Shown here in pieces: positions 51,749 to 61,861 of a stretch of DNA of 64,000 nucleotides. Position 1 is the stretch's first letter; each line of letters begins with the position of its first letter. The notes beneath the pieces were generated by a model that saw nothing but the letters and a program-made list of their open reading frames with translations, did not search any database and was not told the DNA's origin. The DNA is taken from positions 490,526 through 554,525 of the forward strand of contig JAFLBH010000003.1 of assembly GCA_017303905.1 (NCBI GenBank). Reading direction: 5' to 3'. The translations under genes were made by a program, and so were the position numbers. Origin of the DNA: Bacteroidota bacterium (GTDB taxonomy: Bacteria > Bacteroidota > Bacteroidia > B-17B0 > Aurantibacillaceae).

Positions 51749-52767
51749 TAAATACCAAACTCAATCATTGAGCGCACATATTCTTCTTCGAGCACACTCT
51801 TTCCGTTTGCTAGCTTAAATATATTATTCCCTTCACAGTGCCAATAAAAACCGGAATACGTTAAAGTATAACTTCCAAAATATAAACATTGAAACTCTAT
51901 CAAATAAAAATTCTTACCGTCAAACGCGATATCTAAACTTGCACACGGAACAGCCAGAGTTTCAAAACACATTTTGGCATAAGCCAGCATACCTTCCGGA
52001 ATTTCCTTTACATAATTTCTTATACCACTTCCACTGGCTCTGAAATCATCCTTTTTTGTATCTCTTTTTAAAACATAATATTTACTGCCAAAAACCAATA
52101 CTTTAAAATCGCCATTTAAACCGGGCACAAAACTTTGCAGAATAAATTTATTCCGAAACTTACTTTCTTGAATATATCCTTTGTACTTAAAGCCTCTACC
52201 TCTTTCCCACAGTTCACGAAACAGATTTTTAGTACGTGCAATTTTTTTTATTCCGCTCTTTAATTCGTTTTCAGTTTTAGCAAGCCCAACTCCCTCACTC
52301 ATTGCACCGGCCGCTTGCTTATAAACCAATGGATACGACAGCTCGGACATCGTCTTCTCCACTTCCTCTAAGCTGCCAAATACCTTAGCCGACATGTTTT
52401 TTATCGCATTATTATCAAAAGATTTTCGTAACAACTCCATAAATACTTTGTTATTGTTTGCTCTTAAGTATTTGTGAGCCGGAATTACTCTTGCTCCTGA
52501 TAATTCCAGATAATAAATGATATCTTCTATAAAACTCTTGTAATAATAATCTGTGTCTTCCGACGAGGTATAGATAACAGTTTTGCTTTTCCAAAAACTA
52601 AAATCGTGATTAGCTACCTCAGCGAAGTTCATAAACACTAAAGAAATTCCTGAAGCGGAAAAATATTTTTCAAGCAGCTTCCTGTCCATTCCCGAATTAT
52701 AAGGAACAGCATTGTATTTTGATTCGAAATAACCTTTATAATCCGTAAGAGCAATTACTTCTTTCAT
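51748..52767 (-). CDS. ATP-grasp-fold ligase-like protein (339 aa)
   Basis: The ATP-grasp core is visible: the ATP-binding Lys and glycine loop in YPLVYKQAAGAMSEGVGLA (around residue 150), ILQSFVPGLNGDFKVLVFGSKYYVLKRD (around 205-235) and SLDIAFDGKNFYLIEFQC, where Asp and Glu bind Mg. These enzymes form amide, ester or anhydride bonds with ATP. The substrate is not predictable. It shares a one-base overlap with the CapA-like gene and a 4-base overlap with the upstream glycosyltransferase gene, so all three are translated together. It probably ligates an amino acid or other acyl group to a sugar. Confidence 0.8.
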   Translation of the reverse strand: MKEVIALTDYKGYFESKYNAVPYNSGMDRKLLEKYFSASGISLVFMNFAEVANHDFSFWKSKTVIYTSSEDTDYYYKSFIEDIIYYLELSGARVIPAHKYLRANNNKVFMELLRKSFDNNAIKNMSAKVFGSLEEVEKTMSELSYPLVYKQAAGAMSEGVGLAKTENELKSGIKKIARTKNLFRELWERGRGFKYKGYIQESKFRNKFILQSFVPGLNGDFKVLVFGSKYYVLKRDTKKDDFRASGSGIRNYVKEIPEGMLAYAKMCFETLAVPCASLDIAFDGKNFYLIEFQCLYFGSYTLTYSGFYWHCEGNNIFKLANGKSVLEEEYVRSMIEFGI

Positions 52768-53921
52768 GTTTTATTGTTTATTGACTCTGTTGACTTAGCT
52801 AAATTAGGTAAGTCCGTTTTTGTTGCGATTGAACTATAAAGTTCAATAAAGTTGTGAGTTAGTTTATCCAAACTAAACTCCGTTTGAATTCGCAATCGAC
52901 CTGCCTCACCTTGCGATTTTCTCAAACTGTGATCATTTAACAGCAACGTGAGCCGCTCGGTTAGTTGATGAATATTAAAAGGCTCCACAATAAACCCTGT
53001 TTTTCCATCCACAACTATTTCCTTATTACCACCACTATCGGTTGCAACTACAGGTTTTCCCATTGCCATACCTTCCATGATTGCATTAGAAATTCCCTCG
53101 GCATGACCAATAGTATTACAAATCAAACAATGAATATCAAATATGTTAATGTAATCCTCAACAGCCGTTATGTTATTCAAAAAACGATAATGTCCACTAT
53201 TTTGATTTGCAATTAATGCTTTAGCTTCGTTTAACTTTGAACCATTACCAATAAAAACAACGGTGATATCTTTCCTGCTCTTCAATAACTCCTGCGTTGC
53301 CATGATAATTGTTTTGTGATCTTTCGCGTCCAAAAAATTACCTACCATACCTATAACAAATCCATCTTCAATATTCAATTCGCGTTTTATAGCCTCAGCT
53401 TCCTTATTAAGTTTAGCTCGCTTGAAATCATATCCATTGTAAATAGCTCTGTTTTTCTGAGAAACCTTCAAACCATGCGCTTCTAATCCTGTCAGCGAAT
53501 TGGCAAGAACATAATCTGAAAATAAAAAAGTAATTTGTGCTAATAGTCCGGTTTTACTAAGAGCATTAATTTTCTTGCCGTACCTTATCGAGTAATTCAC
53601 AAAAGGAATCTTATTTAACCAAGTATAGAAACAAACAAAAAGTGAACTTTGAAAATCCCATGACTGCACTATATCCGGCTTTACTTGCTTTATAACCCTT
53701 CCAACCTCCTTAAATAATTTAAATTTAGAGATGCTTTGCTTATCCAATACATGCAGTTGGCAACCAATCTCCTTTATTTCAGGATAAAGAATTGCGTTTT
53801 TTAGCAGAAGCAATTCGCAATCAAAACCATTCGCTACTAAACCCTTTATGAGTTCAATAGATTGTCTCTCCTTCCCTCCTAATTCCAGACTACCAATAAC
53901 AAATAGTATTTTCAACATCAA
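52764..53921 (-). CDS. GT4-family glycosyltransferase (385 aa)
   Basis: This is a full-length GT-B retaining glycosyltransferase: ILFVIGSLELGGKERQSIEL is the N-terminal glycine loop, IVQSWDFQSSLFVCFYTWL the acceptor-domain region, VIGMVGNFLDAKDHKTIIMA starts the C-domain, and EGISNAIMEGMAMGKPVVATDSGGNKEIV has the E-x7-E nucleotide-sugar motif. The start is the first of two adjacent Met codons. The sugar transferred is unknown. The gene lies 8 bases downstream of the hexapeptide acyltransferase gene. Confidence 0.92.
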   Translation of the reverse strand: MMLKILFVIGSLELGGKERQSIELIKGLVANGFDCELLLLKNAILYPEIKEIGCQLHVLDKQSISKFKLFKEVGRVIKQVKPDIVQSWDFQSSLFVCFYTWLNKIPFVNYSIRYGKKINALSKTGLLAQITFLFSDYVLANSLTGLEAHGLKVSQKNRAIYNGYDFKRAKLNKEAEAIKRELNIEDGFVIGMVGNFLDAKDHKTIIMATQELLKSRKDITVVFIGNGSKLNEAKALIANQNSGHYRFLNNITAVEDYINIFDIHCLICNTIGHAEGISNAIMEGMAMGKPVVATDSGGNKEIVVDGKTGFIVEPFNIHQLTERLTLLLNDHSLRKSQGEAGRLRIQTEFSLDKLTHNFIELYSSIATKTDLPNLAKSTESINNKT

Positions 53922-53929
53922 TAATTCTT

Positions 53930-54496
53930 TTATACTTCTTTCTTAATCTCACCACCGAGCTCTTTTAACTTTGAAATTATCTCTTCCTTTCTTTTTATTG
54001 GATCTTTCGATATAATAATCACTCCCTTTTTAATTGAGTCCTTCTTATATTCCTCTAAAGTCTTAATAACCCTTGCAGGAACACCTGCAACAACTGTATT
54101 TGCAGGAACGCTTTTTGTAACAACACTTCTTGCGCCTATAACTACATTATCACCAATAGTTACTCCATACATAATCATCGCATCCTCCCCTATAAAAACA
54201 TTATTGCCAATTTTTATGTTTCCGAAAACATTGAGTCCTTGTATTTCATTTCGAAACAAAGCAACACCTCCATCATGAGTTTGAAATTTAACACCAGAGG
54301 TAATTGTAACATTATCTCCAATTTCAATCAAGTATGGTTCACTCCCGAAATAAATCCTTTTTCCGGTAAAACGTGAGTTACTTCCAATTCTAACACCATA
54401 ATATTTTCTATAAACTTCACATACAGAATACGCATCACTCCTATAAATAAGAAACTTTAAATAAAGAGATTTTAATATATTTATTATTGTAGACAT
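53930..54496 (-). CDS. hexapeptide-repeat O-acyltransferase (188 aa)
   Basis: This is a left-handed beta-helix acetyltransferase of the LacA/WbbJ/CysE type. Hexapeptide units (IEIGDN VTITSG VKFQTH, IKIGNN VFIGED AMIMYG VTIGDN VVIGAR SVVTKS) run from about residue 55 to 140, followed by VPANTVVAGVPARVIK, the cap typical of the family. It probably O-acetylates a sugar of the repeat unit. The catalytic His is likely that of FQTHDGG. Its 5' end overlaps the upstream glycosyltransferase gene by 13 bases. Confidence 0.9.
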   Translation of the reverse strand: MSTIINILKSLYLKFLIYRSDAYSVCEVYRKYYGVRIGSNSRFTGKRIYFGSEPYLIEIGDNVTITSGVKFQTHDGGVALFRNEIQGLNVFGNIKIGNNVFIGEDAMIMYGVTIGDNVVIGARSVVTKSVPANTVVAGVPARVIKTLEEYKKDSIKKGVIIISKDPIKRKEEIISKLKELGGEIKKEV

Positions 54497-55671
54497 AGTT
54501 TACTAAAAAAAACACTCATTTCCTTACCTAAAAAGTAATAATCAAAATTATTAAGTGCCACAAAAGTTTCTCGTTCACCAATTTCTTTTGCCTCATTCTT
54601 ATTTTTCAAAACCCATTCCATGTTCCTTGAAAACGATTCTTTATCACCGACCTCTGAATATAAAACAGTTTCTTTATCCTTAAGATAATTTACTATATCT
54701 CCAATTGGGTTTGCGAGAATAACTGTGCCTGATGATAAATATTCTGCCAGTTTGTGTGGGAATCTAGCTTTATCTTGCAATGAGTCAAACAAAGGAAGTA
54801 ATAATCCTACTGATGACTTATACAAAACATGAAGTTCCTGATCCGATATATTGCTTAATACTGTAACCCTGTCCTCACAAGAATTTATTTTAATTTTTTG
54901 ATAAATATTATCCATTTCTTGACGAGAACCATTGGTTATAATAATCAACTTACAATCCATATCTTTTAACAAACTAAAAGCTTCGATTATAAAATTGAGT
55001 GATTTATAATAAGCAGCGGCTCCACAAAACAAAAAAAAAGGTTGCCCGTGAGTTTGTTGCTTAACACCGTTAATAGCGGTTACATCAGCTATTACAGGTA
55101 TTTTATGATACTTTTTCTTAGAAAACGCAAAGTAATCAGATATATAATCACTAATTGGCAAAAAGGCATCATAAAAGAACAATCCAAATTTATTAAACAA
55201 ATAATCATTGATTCTATTCTTGAGTGAAGTGTTTGCTCTTCCTTTGTAAATCTCAACTAAATTAATCGTTAAACGAAATTTGATTAATCGTGAAACCATG
55301 AAATACTTCAAACTCTCGAAAAATGAATTTCTATTAGAGACAATCGCTACTTTAATTTTGTTACGCCTATTTAACTTAAATAGAATTATAAATTCAAGAA
55401 TTGGTGCAAATAATTTTTGTGCATTTCGAATTATAAACGAATCGTTTCGAAGTGGTGAATACAAATAAATATAAAGCACTCCCATATAACTTCCAACCCG
55501 CCTTATTTTTGTTCCTACAGGATGCGTTGAACGTGTACAAATAACGGTAACTTTCCAATTCTGACTAGTTAACGCTCTACCCAATAATTTCTGCCGCTGA
55601 ATAGCTGCCATTCCAAATGGGAAGCCTGACAGCCCAATAAACACAACATGCTTTGGGTTCCTATTACGCAT
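54484..55671 (-). CDS. GT4-like glycosyltransferase (395 aa)
   Basis: This is a GT-B protein with a less canonical N-terminus ([27 protein letters not shown]) that keeps a Gly-rich first loop. The C-domain has [22 protein letters not shown] and the nucleotide-binding part [32 protein letters not shown], in which the usual E-x7-E is replaced by an acidic D...E arrangement ([10 protein letters not shown]). Donor and acceptor are unknown. It overlaps the upstream acyltransferase gene by 8 bases and the downstream one by 13. Confidence 0.82.
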   Translation of the reverse strand: MRNRNPKHVVFIGLSGFPFGMAAIQRQKLLGRALTSQNWKVTVICTRSTHPVGTKIRRVGSYMGVLYIYLYSPLRNDSFIIRNAQKLFAPILEFIILFKLNRRNKIKVAIVSNRNSFFESLKYFMVSRLIKFRLTINLVEIYKGRANTSLKNRINDYLFNKFGLFFYDAFLPISDYISDYFAFSKKKYHKIPVIADVTAINGVKQQTHGQPFFLFCGAAAYYKSLNFIIEAFSLLKDMDCKLIIITNGSRQEMDNIYQKIKINSCEDRVTVLSNISDQELHVLYKSSVGLLLPLFDSLQDKARFPHKLAEYLSSGTVILANPIGDIVNYLKDKETVLYSEVGDKESFSRNMEWVLKNKNEAKEIGERETFVALNNFDYYFLGKEMSVFFSKLCLQ

Positions 55672-56263
55672 TCAGTGGCTTAATTACTTTACAGGGATTT
55701 CCGGCCGCTACAACATTAGCGGGTATATCTTTTGTTACCACACTTCCGGCTCCAATAACGGTGTTGTCACCAATACTTACACCTTTCATCACTATCACAC
55801 CATAACCTAGCCAAACATTATTCCCTATAATAACCGGCTTTGGTTTACCCGAACGAGGGTCGTTTAAATGCCAGTCGGAATCGGTGATTAAAGTATTGGC
55901 GCCACAGTTAACATTGTTTCCAATAACAATTTTATTAAAAGAACCTATCACCGTTCCGCTAAAACCGCAGTTATCACCAATAATAATTTCACTATTCTTA
56001 CCATGTGTGGAGATGATGCAAGCATGATTAATGCCAATCAAATTGGTTGTAGAACCTGAACGAAAACGCGCCTTCTTTCCGATCTGAATAACGGAACCAC
56101 TACTTCGCACAAATGTTGCTATACCATAAAAACGTGAACCGCTCCCCATTTGTATACCACAAAAAAAACAATACAGCCGGCAATAAACGGTTGAGTAAAA
56201 CACTTGCACCGAAAGAAGTATATTTCTCACTTTATTAATAATCTTGTTACACAAATTAAGCAT
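55664..56263 (-). CDS. hexapeptide-repeat O-acyltransferase (199 aa), second copy type
   Basis: Left-handed beta-helix acetyltransferase of the same group as 53930-54496 but clearly different in sequence. It has [78 protein letters not shown] and [28 protein letters not shown] holds the likely catalytic His. It probably acetylates a different sugar hydroxyl than the other one. It overlaps Wzy by 8 bases at its start. Confidence 0.9.
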   Translation of the reverse strand: MLNLCNKIINKVRNILLSVQVFYSTVYCRLYCFFCGIQMGSGSRFYGIATFVRSSGSVIQIGKKARFRSGSTTNLIGINHACIISTHGKNSEIIIGDNCGFSGTVIGSFNKIVIGNNVNCGANTLITDSDWHLNDPRSGKPKPVIIGNNVWLGYGVIVMKGVSIGDNTVIGAGSVVTKDIPANVVAAGNPCKVIKPLNA

Positions 56264-57530
56264 GGGCTAATTTCGATTTTGCCTTCATTAAAACTACGTC
56301 CTTGCTATAAACTCCTGCAATAAAAATGACAACAAGTATGGTTGATGTAATAAATACCTGAGTCAATAATGCAAGGTTGATGGCAATAAATACACTTACT
56401 ATAAAAATTAAAGGCTGTTTAGAAAGAAAACAAAAATATTTAAACCCCTTGTATAAGCTAAACAAATAGAACAGCCCAAAAAACAAACCGTAGGTAGATA
56501 AGATACCGGTAAAGCCATAGGAGTAACTTCCCTCTTCATGCATTTCACCGCTTGCTTTTTCGCTAGAGGCGTATAAAATTCCTCTGCCGAAAAAGGGATG
56601 TTCTAAAAACAGTTTAGTTGACACGAAGAAAGCGTAAAACCGTCCGGACTCAGCACCATACTTTCCTAAATTCTGTTGTGCCGCGTAACTTTGATCTTCA
56701 AACTGCGTATTTATTTTCTCTTGCAAAAACTCGCCACTGGTATAAATTACAGTAGATATACTCAAAAAAATCATCACCGCGGCAATCTTAATACCAATGT
56801 TTACTTTCATTTTTAATAAATAACCTATTAACACTACAAACAAGGTAATAAAGCCGGTTGTTGAGAGGGTGGACAAGAGGCAAATAATAAAAAATACAGA
56901 CTTCCTTTCAAAAACCTTACCTGTAACGCAAATATTAAGAATAACACCCAGTAAAAGAAATACGGCATACGCTCCGGGTTCATGAAACAAACCGGAGTTT
57001 CGGTAAATTCCTAAATCCGTATTAAATAAATCATCGCGCCAGGCCGCGGTGTAAATCAACAAAGAACGTGGTACAGAGCCCCATCCGTAAGGAAACACTG
57101 CTTCAATGGCTCCTCTCAAAAATTGATCAAATGGTGGATATAGTGATTGCAGAAGCCAAATAGGAAATGTAAAAACAGCAATAGCGTATAATACTTTGAT
57201 GTAGTATTTTGCAAATGAAACGCCTAAAATTCTATACACCAAATACGGTAAATAAAAATAAATAAGAGGCGTATAAACACCTGCAAATGAGAATCCGTTG
57301 TAAATAAAACCTTGAATGAGTATTAAAGCGTAAAGCGCCAGTAACACTTTTATTATTTTATCGTCAAAAAACTTCACCTTCCGTTGCTTTGCCACAAAGA
57401 GCAAATAGACCAAAAAAATAAGCAGATACACATTGGTAATTGTATTAAAAAAAGGACTAACAGCGAATACACAAAAAACTACAATTAAGTAATTTTTCCA
57501 TTGGCTTATTTTGCGCTTGTACAAATTCAA
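56256..57530 (-). CDS. wzy: Wzy-like polysaccharide polymerase (424 aa)
   Basis: It has about ten to twelve hydrophobic helices ([106 protein letters not shown]) and a large periplasmic loop around residues 130-190. [18 protein letters not shown] resembles the conserved O-antigen ligase/polymerase segment. It is assigned by topology and by its place beside the flippase. It would join repeat units at the periplasmic face. Sequence alone cannot separate polymerase from ligase. Confidence 0.75.
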   Translation of the reverse strand: MNLYKRKISQWKNYLIVVFCVFAVSPFFNTITNVYLLIFLVYLLFVAKQRKVKFFDDKIIKVLLALYALILIQGFIYNGFSFAGVYTPLIYFYLPYLVYRILGVSFAKYYIKVLYAIAVFTFPIWLLQSLYPPFDQFLRGAIEAVFPYGWGSVPRSLLIYTAAWRDDLFNTDLGIYRNSGLFHEPGAYAVFLLLGVILNICVTGKVFERKSVFFIICLLSTLSTTGFITLFVVLIGYLLKMKVNIGIKIAAVMIFLSISTVIYTSGEFLQEKINTQFEDQSYAAQQNLGKYGAESGRFYAFFVSTKLFLEHPFFGRGILYASSEKASGEMHEEGSYSYGFTGILSTYGLFFGLFYLFSLYKGFKYFCFLSKQPLIFIVSVFIAINLALLTQVFITSTILVVIFIAGVYSKDVVLMKAKSKLAHA

Positions 57531-57531
57531 C

Positions 57532-58815
57532 TCAATTTGTATTGATTAATTTATTAGTCTTCTCAATATTTAGAACCAACAAATAATTCATTAGAACACT
57601 TATCGCTAAAACAAGAACTGAGGAAACAACCTGCGAATAAATAACTATATCGAGAATATCACGAAAATAAAAAGACAAGACGTAGAGTGAAACTGCCTGG
57701 ATTATACCGTACAATACAACAAACGTATACATATATGTATATTTTTTCATCACCACATTAAACATGTTACCCAATTTAAAAAACACAAAAGGACAAATTA
57801 AAAGTGCCATTTTTAAATAAGGAAGAGACTCTTTGTACTTAGGAAATAATTGAATGAAATAGTCAAATAGAAAATAACCTGCTACGCATAAAAAAGAAAT
57901 AATTACAAAAGAGTAAAAATATACTTTCATTAACTTTTGAAAAATATCTTTTGGATTATTATGCTTCCCGAGGTTAAAGGAAAATTTAGGATAGAGATAA
58001 GTTGACAGAGTATTGGGAAGTATTGCCACTGTGCTTAGCAACATAATTATTGGAGAATATATACCTAACGTATGCGCGTTGCTGTTCTTTAAAATATAAA
58101 GTCGCGGAAGTGTATCAATAAAACTAATTAAGTAAGAGGATAAAAAAATCGGGAAGCCCACTTTGAGCAATTTCCAAAGTGAGTCAGTATGCAACACCGG
58201 TTTTAATTTAAAAGGGCGGTAAATATGCAGTAATAAAACATTTGCTAATACCAAAACAAGTTCATAAATAAGAAAACCGTAAAAGCCAAGTAACACGATT
58301 GGACAGGCCAAAAGCTTTAAGCCAAGGATAGCAAACTGTATGTTACTTAATTTATTAAAATTATCATCCGATCGAAAAGTAGCGGAGAGATAAGTAATGT
58401 AAAAATTGAGGATAACCCTAAGTATCGAAACTGCAATGGCTACAATGTGAATTTCTTTAAAACCTGAAATAATAAAAATTAAAGGAAAAAGAAGAATTAA
58501 AAGTACAATATCAATCAACGTAAATGCCAGCGTGGTTTGTGCATACCTCACAGCTGTCTCAGCCTCTCCTTTGCCAAGAGAAAAAGGCAGCTCCCGATTC
58601 ATGCCATTCACGACGCCTAGTCGTAAAAAAACAGCATAGGTTTCAAAAATGGTTAATGCGCTCCAAATCCCCATATAATAGGGATCAATATTTCTGAACG
58701 CAATAAACCCAGTAACTAATGAAACCGGAATAGACAGATAAGAGGCCGATACATATTTAAGAAGCGTTCTGTTTCTTCCTATGTTTTTTAAATTAATAAA
58801 TGTTTTAACTGTCAA
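57532..58815 (-). CDS. wzx: Wzx-type oligosaccharide flippase (427 aa)
   Basis: Twelve or more hydrophobic segments in the MATE/MOP pattern. The N-terminus has SASYLSIPVSLVTGFIAFRNID and the cytosolic loop AVFLRLGVVNGMNRELPFSLGKGE, characteristic of polysaccharide transporters. Later helices include FKLGNMFNVVMKKYTYMYTFVVLYGIIQAVSLYVL and VIYSQVVSSVLVLAISVLMNYLLV. It moves lipid-linked repeat units across the inner membrane. Between Wzy (1 base away) and the upstream GT-B protein. Confidence 0.88.
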   Translation of the reverse strand: MTVKTFINLKNIGRNRTLLKYVSASYLSIPVSLVTGFIAFRNIDPYYMGIWSALTIFETYAVFLRLGVVNGMNRELPFSLGKGEAETAVRYAQTTLAFTLIDIVLLILLFPLIFIISGFKEIHIVAIAVSILRVILNFYITYLSATFRSDDNFNKLSNIQFAILGLKLLACPIVLLGFYGFLIYELVLVLANVLLLHIYRPFKLKPVLHTDSLWKLLKVGFPIFLSSYLISFIDTLPRLYILKNSNAHTLGIYSPIIMLLSTVAILPNTLSTYLYPKFSFNLGKHNNPKDIFQKLMKVYFYSFVIISFLCVAGYFLFDYFIQLFPKYKESLPYLKMALLICPFVFFKLGNMFNVVMKKYTYMYTFVVLYGIIQAVSLYVLSFYFRDILDIVIYSQVVSSVLVLAISVLMNYLLVLNIEKTNKLINTN

Positions 58816-58833
58816 TTAATAAAAGGACGTAAA

Positions 58834-60348
58834 CTATTTGGTTTCGTAGTACAAATCCGGTGCCGGAATTTGCTTTAATAAAATCTGAAAGTATTTATCG
58901 TGCTCTTCTTGTGAAGGCATTTTACCTAACTTACAAGTATCCGCACGAAAGCTTCTTCCTTGTGCTTCAAATGAAAATCCTTTAAACACCATGTATAAAT
59001 ACTCCTTCGCCTTTTGAATTTGTTCAGGCGAGGGCTTATGTTCTATTTCTTTATACTTGTTAAGGAGAGTAAAATATTCGTCAATTGTTTTTGGTTCATC
59101 ACCAATGCCCAAACCATAATATTTTGTAGCTGCAGCGAGAATAACCGGCACACCTCGCGCAACCAAATCGGCACCCACTGATGAAACCCAAACCAAGCCA
59201 ACATGAATAAAAGGAATCAAAGAAAACGTATTTAGCTTAACGTTTGAATTTACGACTAACACATTATTAAGACCTTCAGACATTTTATTCGCATAATGCC
59301 CTAACCTTATTTTCACTTTACTTTTTACCCATTCCTCAGCGGGGTGTATGCGTATTACAAGTTTAATATCCTTATTCTGCCGGAAGTATTCAATGGTTTG
59401 TTGTATGAAATCCTTATGACTTTTAAAAATTGTTTCGCGGTTTAACAAAGAGCTGTCGCCTATAACATTGCACGCTAACAAAAATACTTTTTGATCGCCC
59501 TTCAGAAAATCAGTAATATCCTTAGGAATTTCATCCGTAACCTTAGCTCGTTGCACCTTATGAAAGGTTTTCAGCCAACCGTCGTTTTGTTTTTTTCCAT
59601 CCAAAAAACCAAAATACGAATTCATTTCACCTTCCTTCTTTTTATCCCATGCTCCAAAGTGTTTCATCCATCCTTTCACATTGTACTCTAGAGCAGGCGC
59701 ATTGAAATTATAAATCATATGTCCCGCTCTCCATGCCCAACCTTCAACACAAACTGTTTCCTGATTTGAATCGAGCGCTGCCTTTAAAATCAATGGTGTA
59801 TCCCAAATAATACCACTGTAGCATATAAATTGATGATACTTTTTATTACTTAATAAATTTTTAACACGAGCGGCATTTGCTGAAGCTTCCGTCATTAAAG
59901 CCTCCAACTCTTCTCGATACAAATTAATATTATCGGTTATATCCTGCGATTCTATATGATAATTGTAAGCTAAGGCAGCAATTTCATCCTTCTCACAATT
60001 TTTATAGTAATAATTAAAATCGCTTTTGTCAAACGCCAAGGTTTCTAAATCAATAAATTCGATATCCGAAATGTTCTTAGCTTTACTCCAAAACTGTTTT
60101 AAGTATGTATTATTATATAGGGTTTTGATTTCTGAACCTTTATACAATATGGTTGATGAAAACCCCTTTTTCCTTAAAACACAAGCGGAATAAAGTGCCC
60201 ATTCAATCCAAGTATAATTTCTAAACGCTGTTATTAAAACACGATGGGAAACAGGTGGAATCTCTTTCATTTCATCCAACCATTGGCTCATTGAGCTTAA
60301 ACAAGCTTTATCCTGCGAAACGAATTTACTTAAAAACCTTTTTACCAC
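58834..60348 (-). CDS. GT-B-like protein of polysaccharide biosynthesis (504 aa)
   Basis: There is no signal peptide or membrane helix. The C-terminal domain has IKLVIRIHPAEEWVKSK, which is the R-x-H-P motif of capsule/KpsC-like and CDP-glycerol-transferase-like proteins. FIHVGLVWVSSVGADLVARGVPVILAAATKYYG is the substrate-binding strand-loop of the GT-B fold (SxxxE-like G-x-P). The N-terminal domain starts HRVLITAFRNYTWIEWALYSACVLRKKGF and is unrecognised. It is a probable glycosyltransferase or glycan polymer-linking enzyme, starting 8 bases after the NeuB-cupin gene's stop. Confidence 0.7.
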   Translation of the reverse strand: MVKRFLSKFVSQDKACLSSMSQWLDEMKEIPPVSHRVLITAFRNYTWIEWALYSACVLRKKGFSSTILYKGSEIKTLYNNTYLKQFWSKAKNISDIEFIDLETLAFDKSDFNYYYKNCEKDEIAALAYNYHIESQDITDNINLYREELEALMTEASANAARVKNLLSNKKYHQFICYSGIIWDTPLILKAALDSNQETVCVEGWAWRAGHMIYNFNAPALEYNVKGWMKHFGAWDKKKEGEMNSYFGFLDGKKQNDGWLKTFHKVQRAKVTDEIPKDITDFLKGDQKVFLLACNVIGDSSLLNRETIFKSHKDFIQQTIEYFRQNKDIKLVIRIHPAEEWVKSKVKIRLGHYANKMSEGLNNVLVVNSNVKLNTFSLIPFIHVGLVWVSSVGADLVARGVPVILAAATKYYGLGIGDEPKTIDEYFTLLNKYKEIEHKPSPEQIQKAKEYLYMVFKGFSFEAQGRSFRADTCKLGKMPSQEEHDKYFQILLKQIPAPDLYYETK

Positions 60349-60355
60349 TTAAAAG

Positions 60356-61858
60356 TTAAAAATGTTCTAATATGGTTTTTCTTTGCATAGGATCCATTTC
60401 ATTAATTTTTGGATCGGTATAGAATGAATCATTTCTATAATGCGTTGTAGATACTTCTTCCAATATAGCACCCTTATCGCTCCAAAATGCATGTTTCACG
60501 CCACGCTCTACAGTTAAAATATCTCCCTTTTTCAATACTGATTTTATGCTATTCATGCTCACACCTAACTCGCCACTTAATACATGGAAAGTTTCTTCTT
60601 TCTTTATATGATGTTGTTCAGGATGATGTTGTCCGGGGAATACAACGATTATTTTTTTACAGTATTCGCGGTTTATCAGATTCACGATTAAAATTCCGAA
60701 TTCATGAAATTTATCTAAGCCATAATGATGCGACAATTCAATTTCCGCTTTTTCATTTAACACCACACCTGCTTCCGATAATAAACCTTTTGCTTCATGG
60801 ATAATCTTTCTGATTTTATAATAATTATCTATTTCGGAAGTTTCAAAAATTGATTCGTTTGCTTTGTAATCTTTACTAGCCGTAAAGTTTGCTCTCACAC
60901 GTCCAAACTGACTGCTATTTAATTGTCCCTCCTTACAAGGCATCGCAAAGAATACATCTTCTGCTTTTATTTTACTTCCTTTCTTAATGTCCTTTTTTGC
61001 AAACACACCGCGTTTTAATGACAATAAAGAATCAGCTTCATCCTTTGTGATAGCCTTATCATTATTACCACAGATTTCCATCGCCACTTTTGCCTCAGCA
61101 ATCCACTTATCTGTTTCTTGCGGATTCATTGAGTAATTATTGAGCGTAATGGTATCCGTTGGTAAACCCACGTGTCTCTCAAATATTTTTGCTCCTTTTG
61201 CCACTGCTACTTTAATCACATCGTAATTATCAGGTGCCTCATGTCCGGAATAACCAATACATACATCCGGATAACGGTGTTTTAATTTTGAAATGAAATT
61301 TAAATTGAGTACATTGTTAGGGCTAGGATAAATACCTACACAATGAAGCACTGCAAAATTTGAATCTCGGTGGCCTAAGTAAGTTACTAAATTATCGATT
61401 TCAAATAAACTTAATCCACCGGTTGATGCAATGATAGGCTTATTTGTTTTTACAATCTTCTCTAACAAAGGCCAATCATCTGCGCTGCAACTGGCAATTT
61501 TAATCACTTCAATATTGTGTTTTAGAATGACATCTACAGAAGCTTCATCAAATGGTGTACACATCGAAATCATTCCTTCTGCTTTAATTGCATTTACCAA
61601 TTGTAGGAACTGATCTTGTTTTAATTCTGTAGATAAAAAACGACTGATATGTTTCGCTTTTGTATCGTTACGAAAATCAGGATGAATGAATGAATCGAGC
61701 TGACGATATTGTAATTTAACTGCTGCTTTAATGTTGTGCTTTTTGGCTATTTTGCCCATTTCCTTGATGATATTAATCCCATGATTAACATCCCCTTGAT
61801 GGTTGTTTGCCATTTCGAAAATAAATAGATTGTCAAACAATCCGTTGTTCTGTTTCAT
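60356..61858 (-). CDS. NeuB/PseI/LegI-type nonulosonate synthase fused to a C-terminal cupin (500 aa)
   Basis: It condenses phosphoenolpyruvate with a hexosamine to make a nonulosonic acid. The TIM-barrel starts FIFEMANNHQGDVNHGINII (12-31), with MISMCTPFDEASVD, IEVIKIASCSADDWPLL, PIIASTGGLS, DVCIGYSGHEAPD and KIFERHVGLP, which supplies a metal-ligand His. An SAF domain (about 275-335, LKRGVFAKKDIKKGSKIKAEDVFF) follows, as in NeuB. The extra C-terminal 130 residues form a cupin (FPGQHHPEQHHIKKEETFHVLSGELGVSM, GDILTVERGVKHAFWS), with histidines that may bind metal. Which nonulosonic acid is made cannot be told from sequence. Confidence 0.9.
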   Translation of the reverse strand: MKQNNGLFDNLFIFEMANNHQGDVNHGINIIKEMGKIAKKHNIKAAVKLQYRQLDSFIHPDFRNDTKAKHISRFLSTELKQDQFLQLVNAIKAEGMISMCTPFDEASVDVILKHNIEVIKIASCSADDWPLLEKIVKTNKPIIASTGGLSLFEIDNLVTYLGHRDSNFAVLHCVGIYPSPNNVLNLNFISKLKHRYPDVCIGYSGHEAPDNYDVIKVAVAKGAKIFERHVGLPTDTITLNNYSMNPQETDKWIAEAKVAMEICGNNDKAITKDEADSLLSLKRGVFAKKDIKKGSKIKAEDVFFAMPCKEGQLNSSQFGRVRANFTASKDYKANESIFETSEIDNYYKIRKIIHEAKGLLSEAGVVLNEKAEIELSHHYGLDKFHEFGILIVNLINREYCKKIIVVFPGQHHPEQHHIKKEETFHVLSGELGVSMNSIKSVLKKGDILTVERGVKHAFWSDKGAILEEVSTTHYRNDSFYTDPKINEMDPMQRKTILEHF

Positions 61859-61861
61859 ATT

